From: Streptomyces fragilis
Lineage (GTDB): Bacteria > Actinomycetota > Actinomycetes > Streptomycetales > Streptomycetaceae
Assembly: GCF_003112515.1 (NCBI RefSeq)
Contig: NZ_BEVZ01000001.1
Span: forward strand, 405,940-469,939
DNA: 64,000 bases
Direction: 5' to 3'
A program made the translations under genes and the position numbers. Position 1 is the stretch's first letter; each line of letters opens with the position of its first letter. Below the pieces are notes generated by a model. That model was not told the origin of the DNA and ran no database searches. It saw only the letters and a list, made by a program, of their open reading frames with translations. Below, in pieces: positions 51,468 to 61,028 of the stretch.

Positions 51468-53180
51468 CTACTCCGGAACGGTGAAGCCGTCGCAGGCGAC
51501 ACCTGCGTACTCCGTAGGACTCTGCACGTGCACGAACCGGACCGTCCAGTGCCCCGGGTCGTCCTCCAGCGGCAGCGCCCCGCTGTGTCTCCTGCCGTCG
51601 AGGTGGAGACCGAAGTCGTCGGGACAGGTGAGGTCGACCCACTCGCCCTCACCGGACGCGTAGAGGTCGACCGGTGCGCTGGTGAACCCAAGGCCCAGGT
51701 TCTGGACGAGGCCGATCCCGCTCGCCTCGGCCTCCGCGGCCGGGATGTCGTGCGGTGGCTTCACGACGGCGGCCACGAAGTAGGTCTCGCCCGGTTCCGC
51801 CTCGTCGTGGCGCAGTCGCATGGCAAGCCTGGCCTTCCCCGAGGCGATGTCCGCCGCCTCCGAGGGCTTCCCGTACTGGAAGTGCTGATTCGGTTCCTCG
51901 TACGGCAGGTTGCACTGTCCGCCCGACCACGGGTCACCCGGGTCGGGCGCCCACTGGTCCCGGTTGGGACCGGTGGCCTGGATGAACCGCGGGGGCCGCG
52001 GGCCCTTGCCGTCGCCCCCCGCCGGGGAGGCGGACGCCCCACGGGTCGGCCCGGCGGTGGCCGCCGCCCGCTCCTTGCCGTCGTCGCCGTCCTCCCCGCC
52101 GTCCGGCAGCGCCGTCAGCACGCCCCCGGTCACTGCCGCCAGCGCCGCCGCGCCCGCCACCGTCCAGGCGCGCCGCCGTCGCCCCGGTGCGTCCGGCCGG
52201 TTCAGCTGGGTGGGCGTGTAGCCGTCGGCCGTGGGCAGGTCGTACGGGGCGACGGGCGGCACGGAGACCGGCATGGGCGGCGTCCCCGCCACCGGCGGCG
52301 CCTCACCTGCGACCGCCCCGGGGACCGCCCCGGTGCCGGCGGTGAGGGCCGCGTAGTGGACGTCGCCCACCAGCGCGCCGGACACCGCGCACCGCTCGAT
52401 CACCCGCTCCAGGCCCGGCCGCGCCGCCGGGTCCTTGGCGACGCACTCCCGCACCAGCTCCGCGAGGTCCTCCTCGACGCCCTCGACGTCGATCTCCTCG
52501 TACACCGCCCGGAACGCGACCCCCGCCGCGGACCCCATCCCGAAGGGCGGACGCCCGGTGGCCGCGAAGGCGACCGTGGCCCCGAGGGCGAACACGTCGG
52601 CGGCGGGCCCCACCTCGTTGTGCAGCAGCACCTCCGGGGCGGTGAAGCCCGGGGTCCCGGGGCCGGACGCCCCGGCCTCGGTGACCGCGGTCTGCTCCAC
52701 CCCGCGCGCGATGCCGAAGTCGATGAGCTGCGGCCCCCGCTGGGACAGGATCACGTTCTGCGGCTTCAGGTCGCGGTGCGTCACCCCGCAGGCGTGCACC
52801 GCCGCGAGCCCCTCGGCGAGCGCGGCGAACAGCCCCCGGCAGGTCTGCGCGGGCAGCGGTCCCCGCGCGGCCACCGCCGCGGCGAGGGTCGGTCCCGCCA
52901 CGTACTCGGTCGCCAGCCAGTACGGAGCCTCGTCCAGGGAGGCGTCGATCAGGTTGGCGGTGTAGGCGCTGCGCACCGCCCGGGCGGTGTCGGCCTCGCG
53001 CCGGAAACGCAGCAGCGCCTCGGGGTGCTCGGTGATCCCGTCCCGGATGACCTTCAGGGCGACCAGGCGTCCCCCCGGGGACCTCCCGAGGTACACCTGG
53101 CCCATGCCTCCCGCCCCGAGCCGCGCCTGGAGGACGTAACGGCCAAGCGCCGGCGGGTCGTTCACCTTCAACGCGTCCAC
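51468..53180 (-). CDS. Membrane Ser/Thr protein kinase
   Basis: 570 aa, GTG start. The kinase domain (1-~265) has GAGGMGQVYLG, ALKVI, HRDLKPQNV, IDFGIARG and APEVL. After a linker, one transmembrane helix (AWTVAGAAALAAVTGGVLTAL) leads to a ~200-residue outside domain with a paired-cysteine look (GGQCNLPY, DLTCPDDFG, GVACDG) but no PASTA repeats. It probably senses an envelope signal. The 420-bp gap to the cmd-like cluster holds divergent promoters. Confidence 0.92.
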   Translation of the reverse strand: MDALKVNDPPALGRYVLQARLGAGGMGQVYLGRSPGGRLVALKVIRDGITEHPEALLRFRREADTARAVRSAYTANLIDASLDEAPYWLATEYVAGPTLAAAVAARGPLPAQTCRGLFAALAEGLAAVHACGVTHRDLKPQNVILSQRGPQLIDFGIARGVEQTAVTEAGASGPGTPGFTAPEVLLHNEVGPAADVFALGATVAFAATGRPPFGMGSAAGVAFRAVYEEIDVEGVEEDLAELVRECVAKDPAARPGLERVIERCAVSGALVGDVHYAALTAGTGAVPGAVAGEAPPVAGTPPMPVSVPPVAPYDLPTADGYTPTQLNRPDAPGRRRRAWTVAGAAALAAVTGGVLTALPDGGEDGDDGKERAAATAGPTRGASASPAGGDGKGPRPPRFIQATGPNRDQWAPDPGDPWSGGQCNLPYEEPNQHFQYGKPSEAADIASGKARLAMRLRHDEAEPGETYFVAAVVKPPHDIPAAEAEASGIGLVQNLGLGFTSAPVDLYASGEGEWVDLTCPDDFGLHLDGRRHSGALPLEDDPGHWTVRFVHVQSPTEYAGVACDGFTVPE

Positions 53181-53601
53181 GCGAAGACAGTGCCACAGAC
53201 CGCCGCGGAATGCGGAGGGGACGGCCGTCCCGCCGGACGCGACGGCACGCGCCCCGCCGGCGCTCCCCTGCCACCGCCCGAACGCCCCCGTGCCGCCGAG
53301 TGTCCGGAACCGCGCCCTGACCGCGGTCGGGTTTCACGGCGACCGGTCCGGGCCGGATCGTTGCCCCACGCGACCCGCCGTGATACACAGAGTGATAATA
53401 CGACTACTGGTGACTACTGCGGGTCAGATCGGGGCGGCTCGGACCCGGCCCGTCCACGCCGGCATCACGACAGCCGCACAAATCCAGCCATACAAAGACG
53501 CCAAGTCGACATGACAGCTCGTCATCGTCGGCGACAATGAGGCCTGTCCTCCGCAACCGGCGGAGGGGACGCTGAAACACCCAACAGGGGCGGTGAGTTA
53601 C
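53181..53601. promoter_or_regulatory. Divergent promoter region of the kinase and cmd-like cluster
   Basis: About 420 bp. No credible gene; a short frame at 53290-53514 lacks a ribosome site. A locally A+T-rich segment (53380-53410, with AGTGATAATACGACTACTGG) stands out and may contain promoter elements reading right. No recognised operator. Confidence 0.5.
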
Positions 53602-53910
53602 ATGCTTCTTGCAGCCGACGAGGGAGACATCACCACCATCATCGGCGGGATCGCTCCGGACTGGGGCCCCTTCGGCAGCCTGGGCAACGAGGCCAAGGTG
53701 ATGATCGAAGTGGTCATGGCCATCGCGATCCTGCTCTGTCTCGGCATCGCCATCTGGGGCGCCGCCAAGCAGCGCATCGGCGCGACCGCACTGCGCGACA
53801 CCTTCAGCGCGGAACAGGGCAAGGGCCTCATCATCGCCGGCCTCACCGGCGTCTTCATCATCGGCTCGCTCGGCACGCTGTTCACCATCGTGTACGGCAT
53901 GGCCGTCTAG
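53602..53910 (+). CDS. Small two/three-helix membrane protein, cmd cluster (CmdF-like)
   Basis: 102 aa from ATG 53602 (GTG 53593 also in frame). Helices at VMIEVVMAIAILLCLGIAIWGA and LIIAGLTGVFIIGSLGTLFTIV resemble VirB2/TrbC pilin-like small membrane proteins. First gene of a six-gene cluster matching the order of SCO4131 to SCO4126 (cmdF to cmdA), named for effects on differentiation and antibiotic production. The cluster mapping is from memory of synteny. Confidence 0.8.
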   Translation: MLLAADEGDITTIIGGIAPDWGPFGSLGNEAKVMIEVVMAIAILLCLGIAIWGAAKQRIGATALRDTFSAEQGKGLIIAGLTGVFIIGSLGTLFTIVYGMAV

Positions 53911-54140
53911 CCGGGCCCGGACCACCCCCGCGCACGGCACCCCGTCCAGTCCCGGCCGGAGCGCCCCCGGATGCTTCCGAGACCCCCACATGTCCGCTGT
54001 CCCACCGGCTGAGGATGCGTCACCCTGATGTCCAGTCACCACACCGCGCCCGCGCGGGGTCCAGGAGGGCTACCGTCGTACCTTGGCACGTTCCGGTACG
54101 ACGAACTCCCGTACGGCGAGACCGAAGGGGCGAACGGCGC

Positions 54141-54920
54141 ATGAGTCTCGGGGACGACTACGGCGACGGTCAGACGCGCACGCGCATGCCCGAACGCAGT
54201 GGCGTGCCGCCGCGCGGGGGGCGCGGGACGGGTGGCGGCCGGCCCTCGCGGGGCCTGGTGACGGGCGTGGGCGTCATCGTCCTGCTCATCGCCGCGATCG
54301 CCTTCGCGAACCGTGACGGCGACGACACCCCCGCCGCCGCCAAGCCCTCCGCCGCCCCCACCGCCCCCACGGGCGAGCGCCCCGTCGCCTCCGGCTTCGC
54401 CCACGACGAACAGGGCGCGCAGAGCGCGGCGGCGAACTACGCGGTGGCGCTCGGCTCGGCCGAGATGTTCGACAAGACCCGCCGCGACGCGATCCTCGAG
54501 GCCATCATCGCGCCCTCCCGCCTCTCCGGCTTCCGGACCACTCTGGACCAGGCGTACGGCCCTGACTTCTACCAGGCTGTGGGGCTCCAGAAGGATGGTT
54601 CCGCACCGGCCGGTTTCACCTTCGTCTCGCGCACGACGCCCATCGGCACCAAGGTCACGGACCACTCCGGCGACAAGGCGACGGTCGAGGTCTGGTGCAG
54701 CGGTCTCCTGGGACTGGCAGGCGAGGGTTCGACCACTCCGGTCACGAACAGCTGGTTCACCATCACCATTCAGCTGGAATACGTGGACGAGGACTGGAAG
54801 ATCGTCGATCACGACCAGAAGGACGGCCCGGCACCCGTGCCCGGGGACGACAAGGCGTCGAGTGCCGGTGAGATCGCCAAGGCGGTCGGGGAGTACGGAG
54901 GGTTCACTTATGCGCGGTAA
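54141..54920 (+). CDS. Single-pass exported protein, cmd cluster (CmdE-like)
   Basis: 259 aa. A charged N-terminal tail, one helix (GLVTGVGVIVLLIAAIAFANR), a Pro/Ala linker, then a ~170-residue outside domain (FAHDEQGAQSAAANYAVALG, SWFTITIQLEYVDEDWKIVDH). The fold resembles the NTF2-like TcpC/Tra periplasmic subunits of conjugation systems; inference. It overlaps the next gene by 11 bp. Confidence 0.75.
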   Translation: MSLGDDYGDGQTRTRMPERSGVPPRGGRGTGGGRPSRGLVTGVGVIVLLIAAIAFANRDGDDTPAAAKPSAAPTAPTGERPVASGFAHDEQGAQSAAANYAVALGSAEMFDKTRRDAILEAIIAPSRLSGFRTTLDQAYGPDFYQAVGLQKDGSAPAGFTFVSRTTPIGTKVTDHSGDKATVEVWCSGLLGLAGEGSTTPVTNSWFTITIQLEYVDEDWKIVDHDQKDGPAPVPGDDKASSAGEIAKAVGEYGGFTYAR

Positions 54921-56193
54921 CCCACGCACCGTCCTCACCCTGGCCGGCGTCACGGCCACCGTGCAGCTGCTGGGCACCCGCGCCTTCGCGGCGCCGGCGG
55001 ACGACCCCTGCGACCTCATCCACGGCCCCGCCAAGAACTACTGCGAACGCGGCGAAAGCGGTGGCGGTGGCGGCGTGGACGCGAACAGCGTCCCCGGCGA
55101 CCCCACCACCGCCCTCGACCCCCTCGCCTCCCTGGCGAAGGGCTTCGCCGACGCCGCCGCCTGGACCGTCACCAAGCTGAGCGAGCTGGTCGAGGAGACG
55201 GCCACCGTCGACTTCACCAACCCGCAGTTCATCAAGCAGTACGCCGTCGTGTTCGCCGCCTCGACCGTCCTCACCCTGGTCCTGTGGCTGCTCGCCGTGG
55301 CCAAGCGCGCCGTCCGCGGCGTCCCGCTGTCCACCGCGCTCGGCGAGGCCGTCGGGTTCCTCTGGCTGACCGTGCTCGCCAGCGCGTTCACCCCGCTGAT
55401 CCTCTACACCGTCGTGTCCGCCACCGACGGCGTCACCGACGTCCTGGCGGGCGCCACCGGGGACGACACGACCGCCTTCTTCGGCACCTTCTCCGAGGCG
55501 CTGAAGAAGGGCGACGACATGGGCGGCGGCCCGATCATGCTGATCCTGGTGTCGCTGATCTCCATCGTCGCCGCCGGTGTGCTCTACCTGGAGCTCTACC
55601 TGCGCGCCGTGCTGCTGTACGTCGGCGCGCTGCTCGGCGTCGTCGTCTACTCCGGCCTGGTCGACAAGAACCTGTGGGGTCACGTCCGCCGCTGGGCCGG
55701 GATCATGATCGCCGTCATCCTGGTGAAGCCGGTCATCGTGATCGTCCTCGGGCTGGCCGGCGCGCTGGCCGGCGACGACGGCCCCGACGAGCTGGCCGCG
55801 ATCGTCTCCGGCCTGGCGATCATCCTGCTGGCCATCTTCGCCAGCGCGATGATCTACCGCTTCGTCCCCGGGTTCGGCGACGAGATCGCGAGCGGCCGCA
55901 ACAACCGGCTGATGCAGGGCGCCGAGAGCAAGGCCGCCGCGGTCATCAGCTCCCCGGCCACCCTGGTCGCCCAGGGCATCAAGACGCACTCCACCCGCGC
56001 CGACAGCGGCGGAGGCGGCGGGGCGAGCACCCCGCGCCCCGCCAACCCGGTCTCCGGCGGCGTCGCCGCCCACGGCGCCCGCGGCGGCGCACCGGCCACC
56101 CCCGCTCCCCGCCCGGCGAGCCCCGCGGCCCCGGCGGGCAGCCCGCACGCCTCTGACAGCCGCACCCACCGCACAGGAGGTGAAGGGCGTTGA
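54910..56193 (+). CDS. VirB6/TrbL-like polytopic membrane protein (CmdD-like)
   Basis: 427 aa, starting inside the previous gene. A signal peptide-like start (TVLTLAGVTATVQLLGTRAFA), an outside segment with two cysteines, then at least six helices (QYAVVFAASTVLTLVLWLLA, AVGFLWLTVLASAFTPLILY, IMLILVSLISIVAAGVLYLE, AIVSGLAIILLAIFAS). A cytoplasmic tail of ~95 residues is Gly/Ser/Pro-rich. The layout is that of VirB6/TrbL channel subunits. TTGA overlap with the next gene. Confidence 0.8.
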   Translation: MRGNPRTVLTLAGVTATVQLLGTRAFAAPADDPCDLIHGPAKNYCERGESGGGGGVDANSVPGDPTTALDPLASLAKGFADAAAWTVTKLSELVEETATVDFTNPQFIKQYAVVFAASTVLTLVLWLLAVAKRAVRGVPLSTALGEAVGFLWLTVLASAFTPLILYTVVSATDGVTDVLAGATGDDTTAFFGTFSEALKKGDDMGGGPIMLILVSLISIVAAGVLYLELYLRAVLLYVGALLGVVVYSGLVDKNLWGHVRRWAGIMIAVILVKPVIVIVLGLAGALAGDDGPDELAAIVSGLAIILLAIFASAMIYRFVPGFGDEIASGRNNRLMQGAESKAAAVISSPATLVAQGIKTHSTRADSGGGGGASTPRPANPVSGGVAAHGARGGAPATPAPRPASPAAPAGSPHASDSRTHRTGGEGR

Positions 56194-57752
56194 CGACCCA
56201 CCCGCAGGTCTCCCACCCGGTCACGCCCCGCCGTACGTATCTGATCGGCCGCGCCCGCCCGAACGCGATCATCGGCCGCAACCGCGAGACCGGCGAGATC
56301 GCCCTGATCGTCGTCGGCGCGTTCCTCGGCATGATGTGCGGTCTGCTGGTCCCCGTGCTGTCCGCGCGGATCGTCCTGCTGACCGGCTTCCCCATGCTGT
56401 CGATCGCCGCGGTGTACGTGCCGTACAAGGGCCGCACCTTCTACAAGTGGTTCGAGATCAACCGCAGCTACAAGCGCACGGTCCGCGGCCCCAACGCCGT
56501 CTACCGCTCGGACGCCATGGAGGCGGGCACCCGGCTCAACGGCCGCCAGGTCGAGGTCGGCCCGCCGCCCGGCATCGGCCGCATCACCTGGCTGTCCGCC
56601 CCCTTCGGCCCCGACGAGATCGCCGTCCTGCTGCACGCCGACCGCCGCACCGTCACCGCCGCCATCGAGATCGAGGGCCCCGGCGTGGGCCTGCGCGACA
56701 GCGAGGACCAGGAGGCCCTGGTCGACCGCTTCGGCACGCTGCTGAAGCACGTCGCCAACGGGGACGGCTTCGTCACCCGCATCCAGATGCTCGCCCGCAC
56801 CCTGCCCGCCGACCCCGACGCGCACGCCAAGGACGTCGCGCTGCGCGGTGACGAACGCTCGCCGATGTGGCTGCGCCGCTCCTACGACCAGCTCCAGTCC
56901 ATGGTCTCCACCAGCAGCGAGCAGCACCGCGCCTACCTGGTGGCCTGCATGCAGCACAGCCGGGAGCTGGCCGCCGAGGCGCACGCCATGGCCCGCGCCG
57001 CCCGCCGCGGTCCCGGCCGCAAGCTCGACAAGGACGCCGGGCTCGCCGTCGTGATGGCCAGGGAGCTCACCGACATCTGCTCGCGCCTCCAGGAGGCCGA
57101 CATCCGGGTCCGCCAGCCGCTCGGCCAGGCCCGCCTGTCGTCGCTGATCCACTCCATGTACGACCCGGACCACCCCATCGACCACATCCAGGCGATGTCC
57201 CGGCGCAACGCCTGGCCGGCCGAGCTGGACGCCCGGGAGCCGAACTACCTGCAGGCCAAGACCCGCGAGTCGGCCACCCGCGACCCCTGGTGCCACGCCA
57301 CCGCCTGGGTCAAGGAGTGGCCGATGACCCCGGTCGGCGTGAACTTCCTCGCCCCGCTGCTGGTCCACACCCCCGACGTCATCCGCACGGTCGCCGTCAC
57401 CATGGACCTGGAGCCCACCGAGGTCGCCATCGAGCGGATGCTGACGGAGAAGACCAACGACGAGGCCGAGGCCAGCCGCGCCGCCAAGATGAACCGCACC
57501 GTCGACCCCCGCGACATGGCCGCCAACTCCCGCCTCGACCAGCGTGGCGAGGATCTGGCGAGCGGCGCCGCGGGCGTCAACCTGGTCGGTTACATCACCG
57601 TCTCCTCCCGCAACCCCGAGGCTCTCGCCCGGGACAAGCGGACCATCCGCGCGTCGGCCGGCAAGTCGTACCTCAAGCTCGAGTGGTGCGACCGCGAGCA
57701 CCACCGCGCCTTCGTCAACACGCTTCCATTCGCGACCGGAATCCGAAGGTAG
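56190..57752 (+). CDS. SCO6880-type membrane-anchored protein (CmdC-like)
   Basis: 520 aa from a TTG start with AGGAGGTG 7 nt upstream. Two helices near the N-terminus (IALIVVGAFLGMMCGLLVPVL and IVLLTGFPMLSIAAVYVP) and a large cytoplasmic domain with no P-loop (AVLLHADRRTVTAAIEIEGPG, RRNAWPAELDAREPNYLQA). It matches the SCO6880 family found next to VirB4-like ATPases in actinobacterial conjugation or secretion loci. It probably assembles with the ATPase encoded next. Confidence 0.8.
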   Translation: MTTHPQVSHPVTPRRTYLIGRARPNAIIGRNRETGEIALIVVGAFLGMMCGLLVPVLSARIVLLTGFPMLSIAAVYVPYKGRTFYKWFEINRSYKRTVRGPNAVYRSDAMEAGTRLNGRQVEVGPPPGIGRITWLSAPFGPDEIAVLLHADRRTVTAAIEIEGPGVGLRDSEDQEALVDRFGTLLKHVANGDGFVTRIQMLARTLPADPDAHAKDVALRGDERSPMWLRRSYDQLQSMVSTSSEQHRAYLVACMQHSRELAAEAHAMARAARRGPGRKLDKDAGLAVVMARELTDICSRLQEADIRVRQPLGQARLSSLIHSMYDPDHPIDHIQAMSRRNAWPAELDAREPNYLQAKTRESATRDPWCHATAWVKEWPMTPVGVNFLAPLLVHTPDVIRTVAVTMDLEPTEVAIERMLTEKTNDEAEASRAAKMNRTVDPRDMAANSRLDQRGEDLASGAAGVNLVGYITVSSRNPEALARDKRTIRASAGKSYLKLEWCDREHHRAFVNTLPFATGIRR

Positions 57753-57766
57753 GGGCTGATGCTCTG

Positions 57767-59188
57767 ATGCGGGACCCGCTGTCCGTCCTCACGGAAGCCT
57801 TCACGTCGTTCCTGTTCGGCAAGGTGGAGACGACCCGCCTGCCGGTGCGCACCTCCACCGGCCAGGCGCAGGCCGTCTACCTGCCCACCGCCGCACCCGG
57901 ACTCGGCGACTCCGGTGTGATCATCGGCCGCGAGGTCTACTCCGGCAAGGGCTACATCTACGACCCGTTCCAGCTCTACGGCCAGCAGCTGCCCGCCCCG
58001 CACTGGCTGGTGCTGGGCGAGTCCGGCAACGGCAAGTCGGCGCTGGAGAAGACCTACGTCCTGCGCCAGCTCCGCTTCCGCGACCGCCAGGTCGTCGTCC
58101 TGGACGCCCAGGGCGAGGACGGCGTCGGCGAGTGGAACCTGGTCGCCCAGGAACTCGGCATAACCCCCATCCGTCTGGACCCCACCGCAGCCCTCGACCA
58201 CGGCATCCGCCTCAACCCGCTGGACCCGGCGATCACCTCCACCGGCCAGCTGGCGCTGCTGCGCACCATCATCGAGGTGGCCATGGGCCACGGCCTCGAC
58301 GAGCGCGCCGGCTTCGCCCTGAAGGTGGCGCACGCCTACGTCAACGCGACCATCGTGGAACGCCAGCCGGTGCTCACCGACATCGTCGAGCAGCTGCGCC
58401 ACCCCGAGCCGGAGTCGGCGGAGGCGATGAACGTCGCCCTCGAGGACGTCCGCGCCTGGGGCCTGGACGTGGCCCTCGTCCTCGACCGGCTGGTCGACGG
58501 CGACCTGCGCGGCATGTTCGACGGCCCCACCACGGTCGGCATCGACCTGGACGCGCCGCTGATCGTCTTCGACCTCTCGCACATCGACCGCAACTCGATC
58601 GCCATGCCGATCCTGATGGCGATCGTCGGCGTGTGGCTGGAGCACACCTGGATCCGGCCGGACCGCAAGAAGCGCATCTTCCTCGTCGAAGAGGCCTGGC
58701 ACATCATCAACAGCCCCTTCGTGGCGCAGCTGTTCCAGCGCCTGCTGAAGTTCGGCCGCCGCCTCGGCCTGTCCTTCGTCGCCGTGGTCCACCACCTGTC
58801 CGACGTGGTGGACGGCGCGGCCGCCAAGGAGGCCGCCGCGATCCTGAAGATGGCCTCCACCCGCACCATCTACGCCCAGAAGGCCGACGAGGCCCGCGCC
58901 ACCGGACGCGTCCTCGGCCTGCCCCGCTGGGCGGTCGAGATCATCCCCACCCTGACGCCCGGCATCGCGGTGTGGGACGTCAACGGCAACGTCCAGGTGG
59001 TCAAGCACCTGGTGACCGAGAGCGAACGCCCGCTGGTCTTCACCGACCGCGCCATGACCGAGTCGGCCAGCGACCTGGCCGAGGAGGAGCTGTCGGAGGC
59101 CCTGCGAGCGGCGGAACTGGAAGCGGAGGAGAGGGCTACCGCCTTTATGCACCACCAGTACCCCGAGTCGAAGTCGTCGGTGGCCTGA
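57767..59188 (+). CDS. cmdB: VirB4-like secretion ATPase (CmdB-like)
   Basis: 473 aa from ATG 57767. Walker A is GESGNGKSALEKT (residues ~90), Walker B is KRIFLVEEAWHII, and VVLDAQGEDGVGEWN and SFVAVVHHLSDVVDG follow the VirB4/TraC pattern. It would power assembly or transport of the cluster's membrane complex. In S. coelicolor the gene at this position encodes an ATP/GTP-binding protein whose loss delays sporulation and raises actinorhodin. Confidence 0.85.
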   Translation: MRDPLSVLTEAFTSFLFGKVETTRLPVRTSTGQAQAVYLPTAAPGLGDSGVIIGREVYSGKGYIYDPFQLYGQQLPAPHWLVLGESGNGKSALEKTYVLRQLRFRDRQVVVLDAQGEDGVGEWNLVAQELGITPIRLDPTAALDHGIRLNPLDPAITSTGQLALLRTIIEVAMGHGLDERAGFALKVAHAYVNATIVERQPVLTDIVEQLRHPEPESAEAMNVALEDVRAWGLDVALVLDRLVDGDLRGMFDGPTTVGIDLDAPLIVFDLSHIDRNSIAMPILMAIVGVWLEHTWIRPDRKKRIFLVEEAWHIINSPFVAQLFQRLLKFGRRLGLSFVAVVHHLSDVVDGAAAKEAAAILKMASTRTIYAQKADEARATGRVLGLPRWAVEIIPTLTPGIAVWDVNGNVQVVKHLVTESERPLVFTDRAMTESASDLAEEELSEALRAAELEAEERATAFMHHQYPESKSSVA

Positions 59189-59190
59189 CG

Positions 59191-60903
59191 GTGCCGCCCG
59201 AGCACGAGCGCCACGCCCCGCGGGGAGCACCGTCGGGCCAGGGCGGGATCCCGGACGGGCTGCTGGTCGGCCTGCTCGCCTTCCTGCTCGGCCTCAACCT
59301 GCTGGTCTGGACGGCGACCGGCCTGGCCGCCCTGTTCACCCACGGCTCCTGGCCCACGGCGGTCGCCTTCACGCGCGCCCCGCTCGCCATACGGCACCTG
59401 GTCGCCAACCCGCACGACCTCGCGGGCGCCTGGCCGGACGCGGCGCCGCAGGCGCTGTCGGGCTACGGGCTCTTCTGGGGGCTGTTCATCGGCGAGCTGC
59501 TGGCGCTGATCGTCCTCACCGTCTTCGTCCTGGGCACCGTGGCCCGCTGGAAGGCGGTCCGCGCCGCGCGGCGGGCCGGTCTCCCGCTCCCCGGGCAGCA
59601 GGCCCGCACCTCCGCCGAGGCCGCGGCGAAGCCCGACCCCCGGCTCCCCGCCGCCGCCTCGCCGTCCGGGACGCCGCAGCCGGCGGGCGGCCCGGCGACG
59701 CAGCCGCCCCCCGGACCCGGTCACCTGCCCGGGCACGCGGGCACCGACCCGGCCGGGGCCGCGGGCGCACCGGCCTCCGCCCAGCACGTTCCCCACCCGG
59801 CACAGGGATCCGCTGTGCACAGCACGGCCCCCGGGACCGGTGCCGCCCTCGCGTACGGCACGGCCGGCGGGCCCGGGGCGCACCCCGCCGTGGGCGCGGC
59901 CGGCGGGCCGGGGACCCACCCCGACGTCGGTCAGGTACCGCAGCAGGCGCCGGTCGCGCCCCCTCCCCCGGCCGTTCCCGCCCCCGTCGGCCCGCTGGTC
60001 TACGCGCCGCCCCAGGAGCGCCTCCCGCTGGCCGTGGAGGCCGTGCTGGAGGCCGAGGGACCCGTCGTGGTCGTCACGTCCGACCCGGCCCTGTGGGAGG
60101 CCACCAAGGACGCCCGGGCCAAGCTCGGACCCGTCGTGGTCCACGACGCCTCCCGCCTCTGCGACACCCCGGCCCGCCTCCACTGGTCACCGCTGGCCGG
60201 CTGCGAGGACAAGGACACCGCGGCCGCCCGCGCCACGGCCCTGCTGGCCCCCGTCCGCCCCGCGGCCCGCCTGGACGCCGCCGTCGCCGACACCGCCGAG
60301 ACCCTGCTGCGCTGCTACCTGCACGCCGCCGCCGTCGACGGCCGCACGATCCGGCACCTGCACCGCTGGGCGCAGGGCAACCAGGTCCAGGACGCCGTCC
60401 GCGCCCTGCGCACCCACCCGTCCGCCGTCTCCGGCACGGCCGGCGAACTCGAGTCCGCGCTCACCTCGCACACCGAACGCCGCGACATGGCGACGCAGCT
60501 GACGGCCCGCGCCCTCGCCTGCCTCGGCGCCGTCCACATCCGCGAGGCCTGCACCCCGAACCGGAACGATGCGCTGGTCCTGGATTCCTTCGTCCACGAA
60601 TCGGGCACGCTCTATGTGATCGGCGAACCCGTCGAGGACCCGAGGACCGACCCCAGAGCCATGCCGCTCCTGACGGCCCTCGCCTCCAGCGTGGTCGAGC
60701 GCGGCCGGCGCATGGCCGAACGGTCATCCTCCGGCCGCCTCGACCCACCAATCACCCTCGTCCTCGACGACGTCGCCGCCGTGGCCCCGGTCCCCGGCCT
60801 CCCGGACCTCCTGTCCGCCGGCCCCGCCCTCGGCCTGCCGACCCTGGCCCTGCTCCGCTCCCGGGAGCAACTGCGCGCCCGCTGGCCGCACTCGAACCTG
60901 TGA
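59191..60903 (+). CDS. Coupling-protein-like membrane protein lacking a P-loop (CmdA-like)
   Basis: 570 aa, GTG start 2 bp after the ATPase stop. Two helices (DGLLVGLLAFLLGLNLLVW and LFWGLFIGELLALIVLTVFVLG) and a ~130-residue Pro/Gly/Ala linker precede a C-terminal domain that follows the VirD4/TraG order: GPVVVVTSD, GPVVVHDASRLC, LHWSPLAGCED, Walker-B-like ITLVLDDVAAVAPVPGLPDL and a final LLRSREQLRARW. Where the P-loop should be, the text is VYAPPQERLPLAVEAVL, with no GKT/GKS. It looks like a coupling protein that no longer binds ATP. Confidence 0.75.
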   Translation: MPPEHERHAPRGAPSGQGGIPDGLLVGLLAFLLGLNLLVWTATGLAALFTHGSWPTAVAFTRAPLAIRHLVANPHDLAGAWPDAAPQALSGYGLFWGLFIGELLALIVLTVFVLGTVARWKAVRAARRAGLPLPGQQARTSAEAAAKPDPRLPAAASPSGTPQPAGGPATQPPPGPGHLPGHAGTDPAGAAGAPASAQHVPHPAQGSAVHSTAPGTGAALAYGTAGGPGAHPAVGAAGGPGTHPDVGQVPQQAPVAPPPPAVPAPVGPLVYAPPQERLPLAVEAVLEAEGPVVVVTSDPALWEATKDARAKLGPVVVHDASRLCDTPARLHWSPLAGCEDKDTAAARATALLAPVRPAARLDAAVADTAETLLRCYLHAAAVDGRTIRHLHRWAQGNQVQDAVRALRTHPSAVSGTAGELESALTSHTERRDMATQLTARALACLGAVHIREACTPNRNDALVLDSFVHESGTLYVIGEPVEDPRTDPRAMPLLTALASSVVERGRRMAERSSSGRLDPPITLVLDDVAAVAPVPGLPDLLSAGPALGLPTLALLRSREQLRARWPHSNL

Positions 60904-61028
60904 ACCTCAGGCCCCGACCCTCAGTTCTCGCTCAAAACCCATGGCTTTCCCTCTCACGGGGTGCAACCGTGAGGCCCTGCCCACCGTCTCCGGGGGCAGA
61001 AGCGCAACATCGGTGAGGGGTGGGCGAC

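Noticed and set aside
53290..53514. 74-aa frame between the kinase and cmd genes
   Set aside because: No ribosome site and the segment is partly A+T-rich promoter-like DNA.
50391..60903. Integrated conjugative element
   Set aside because: No integrase, relaxase, replication gene or flanking tRNA; base composition equals the neighbours.
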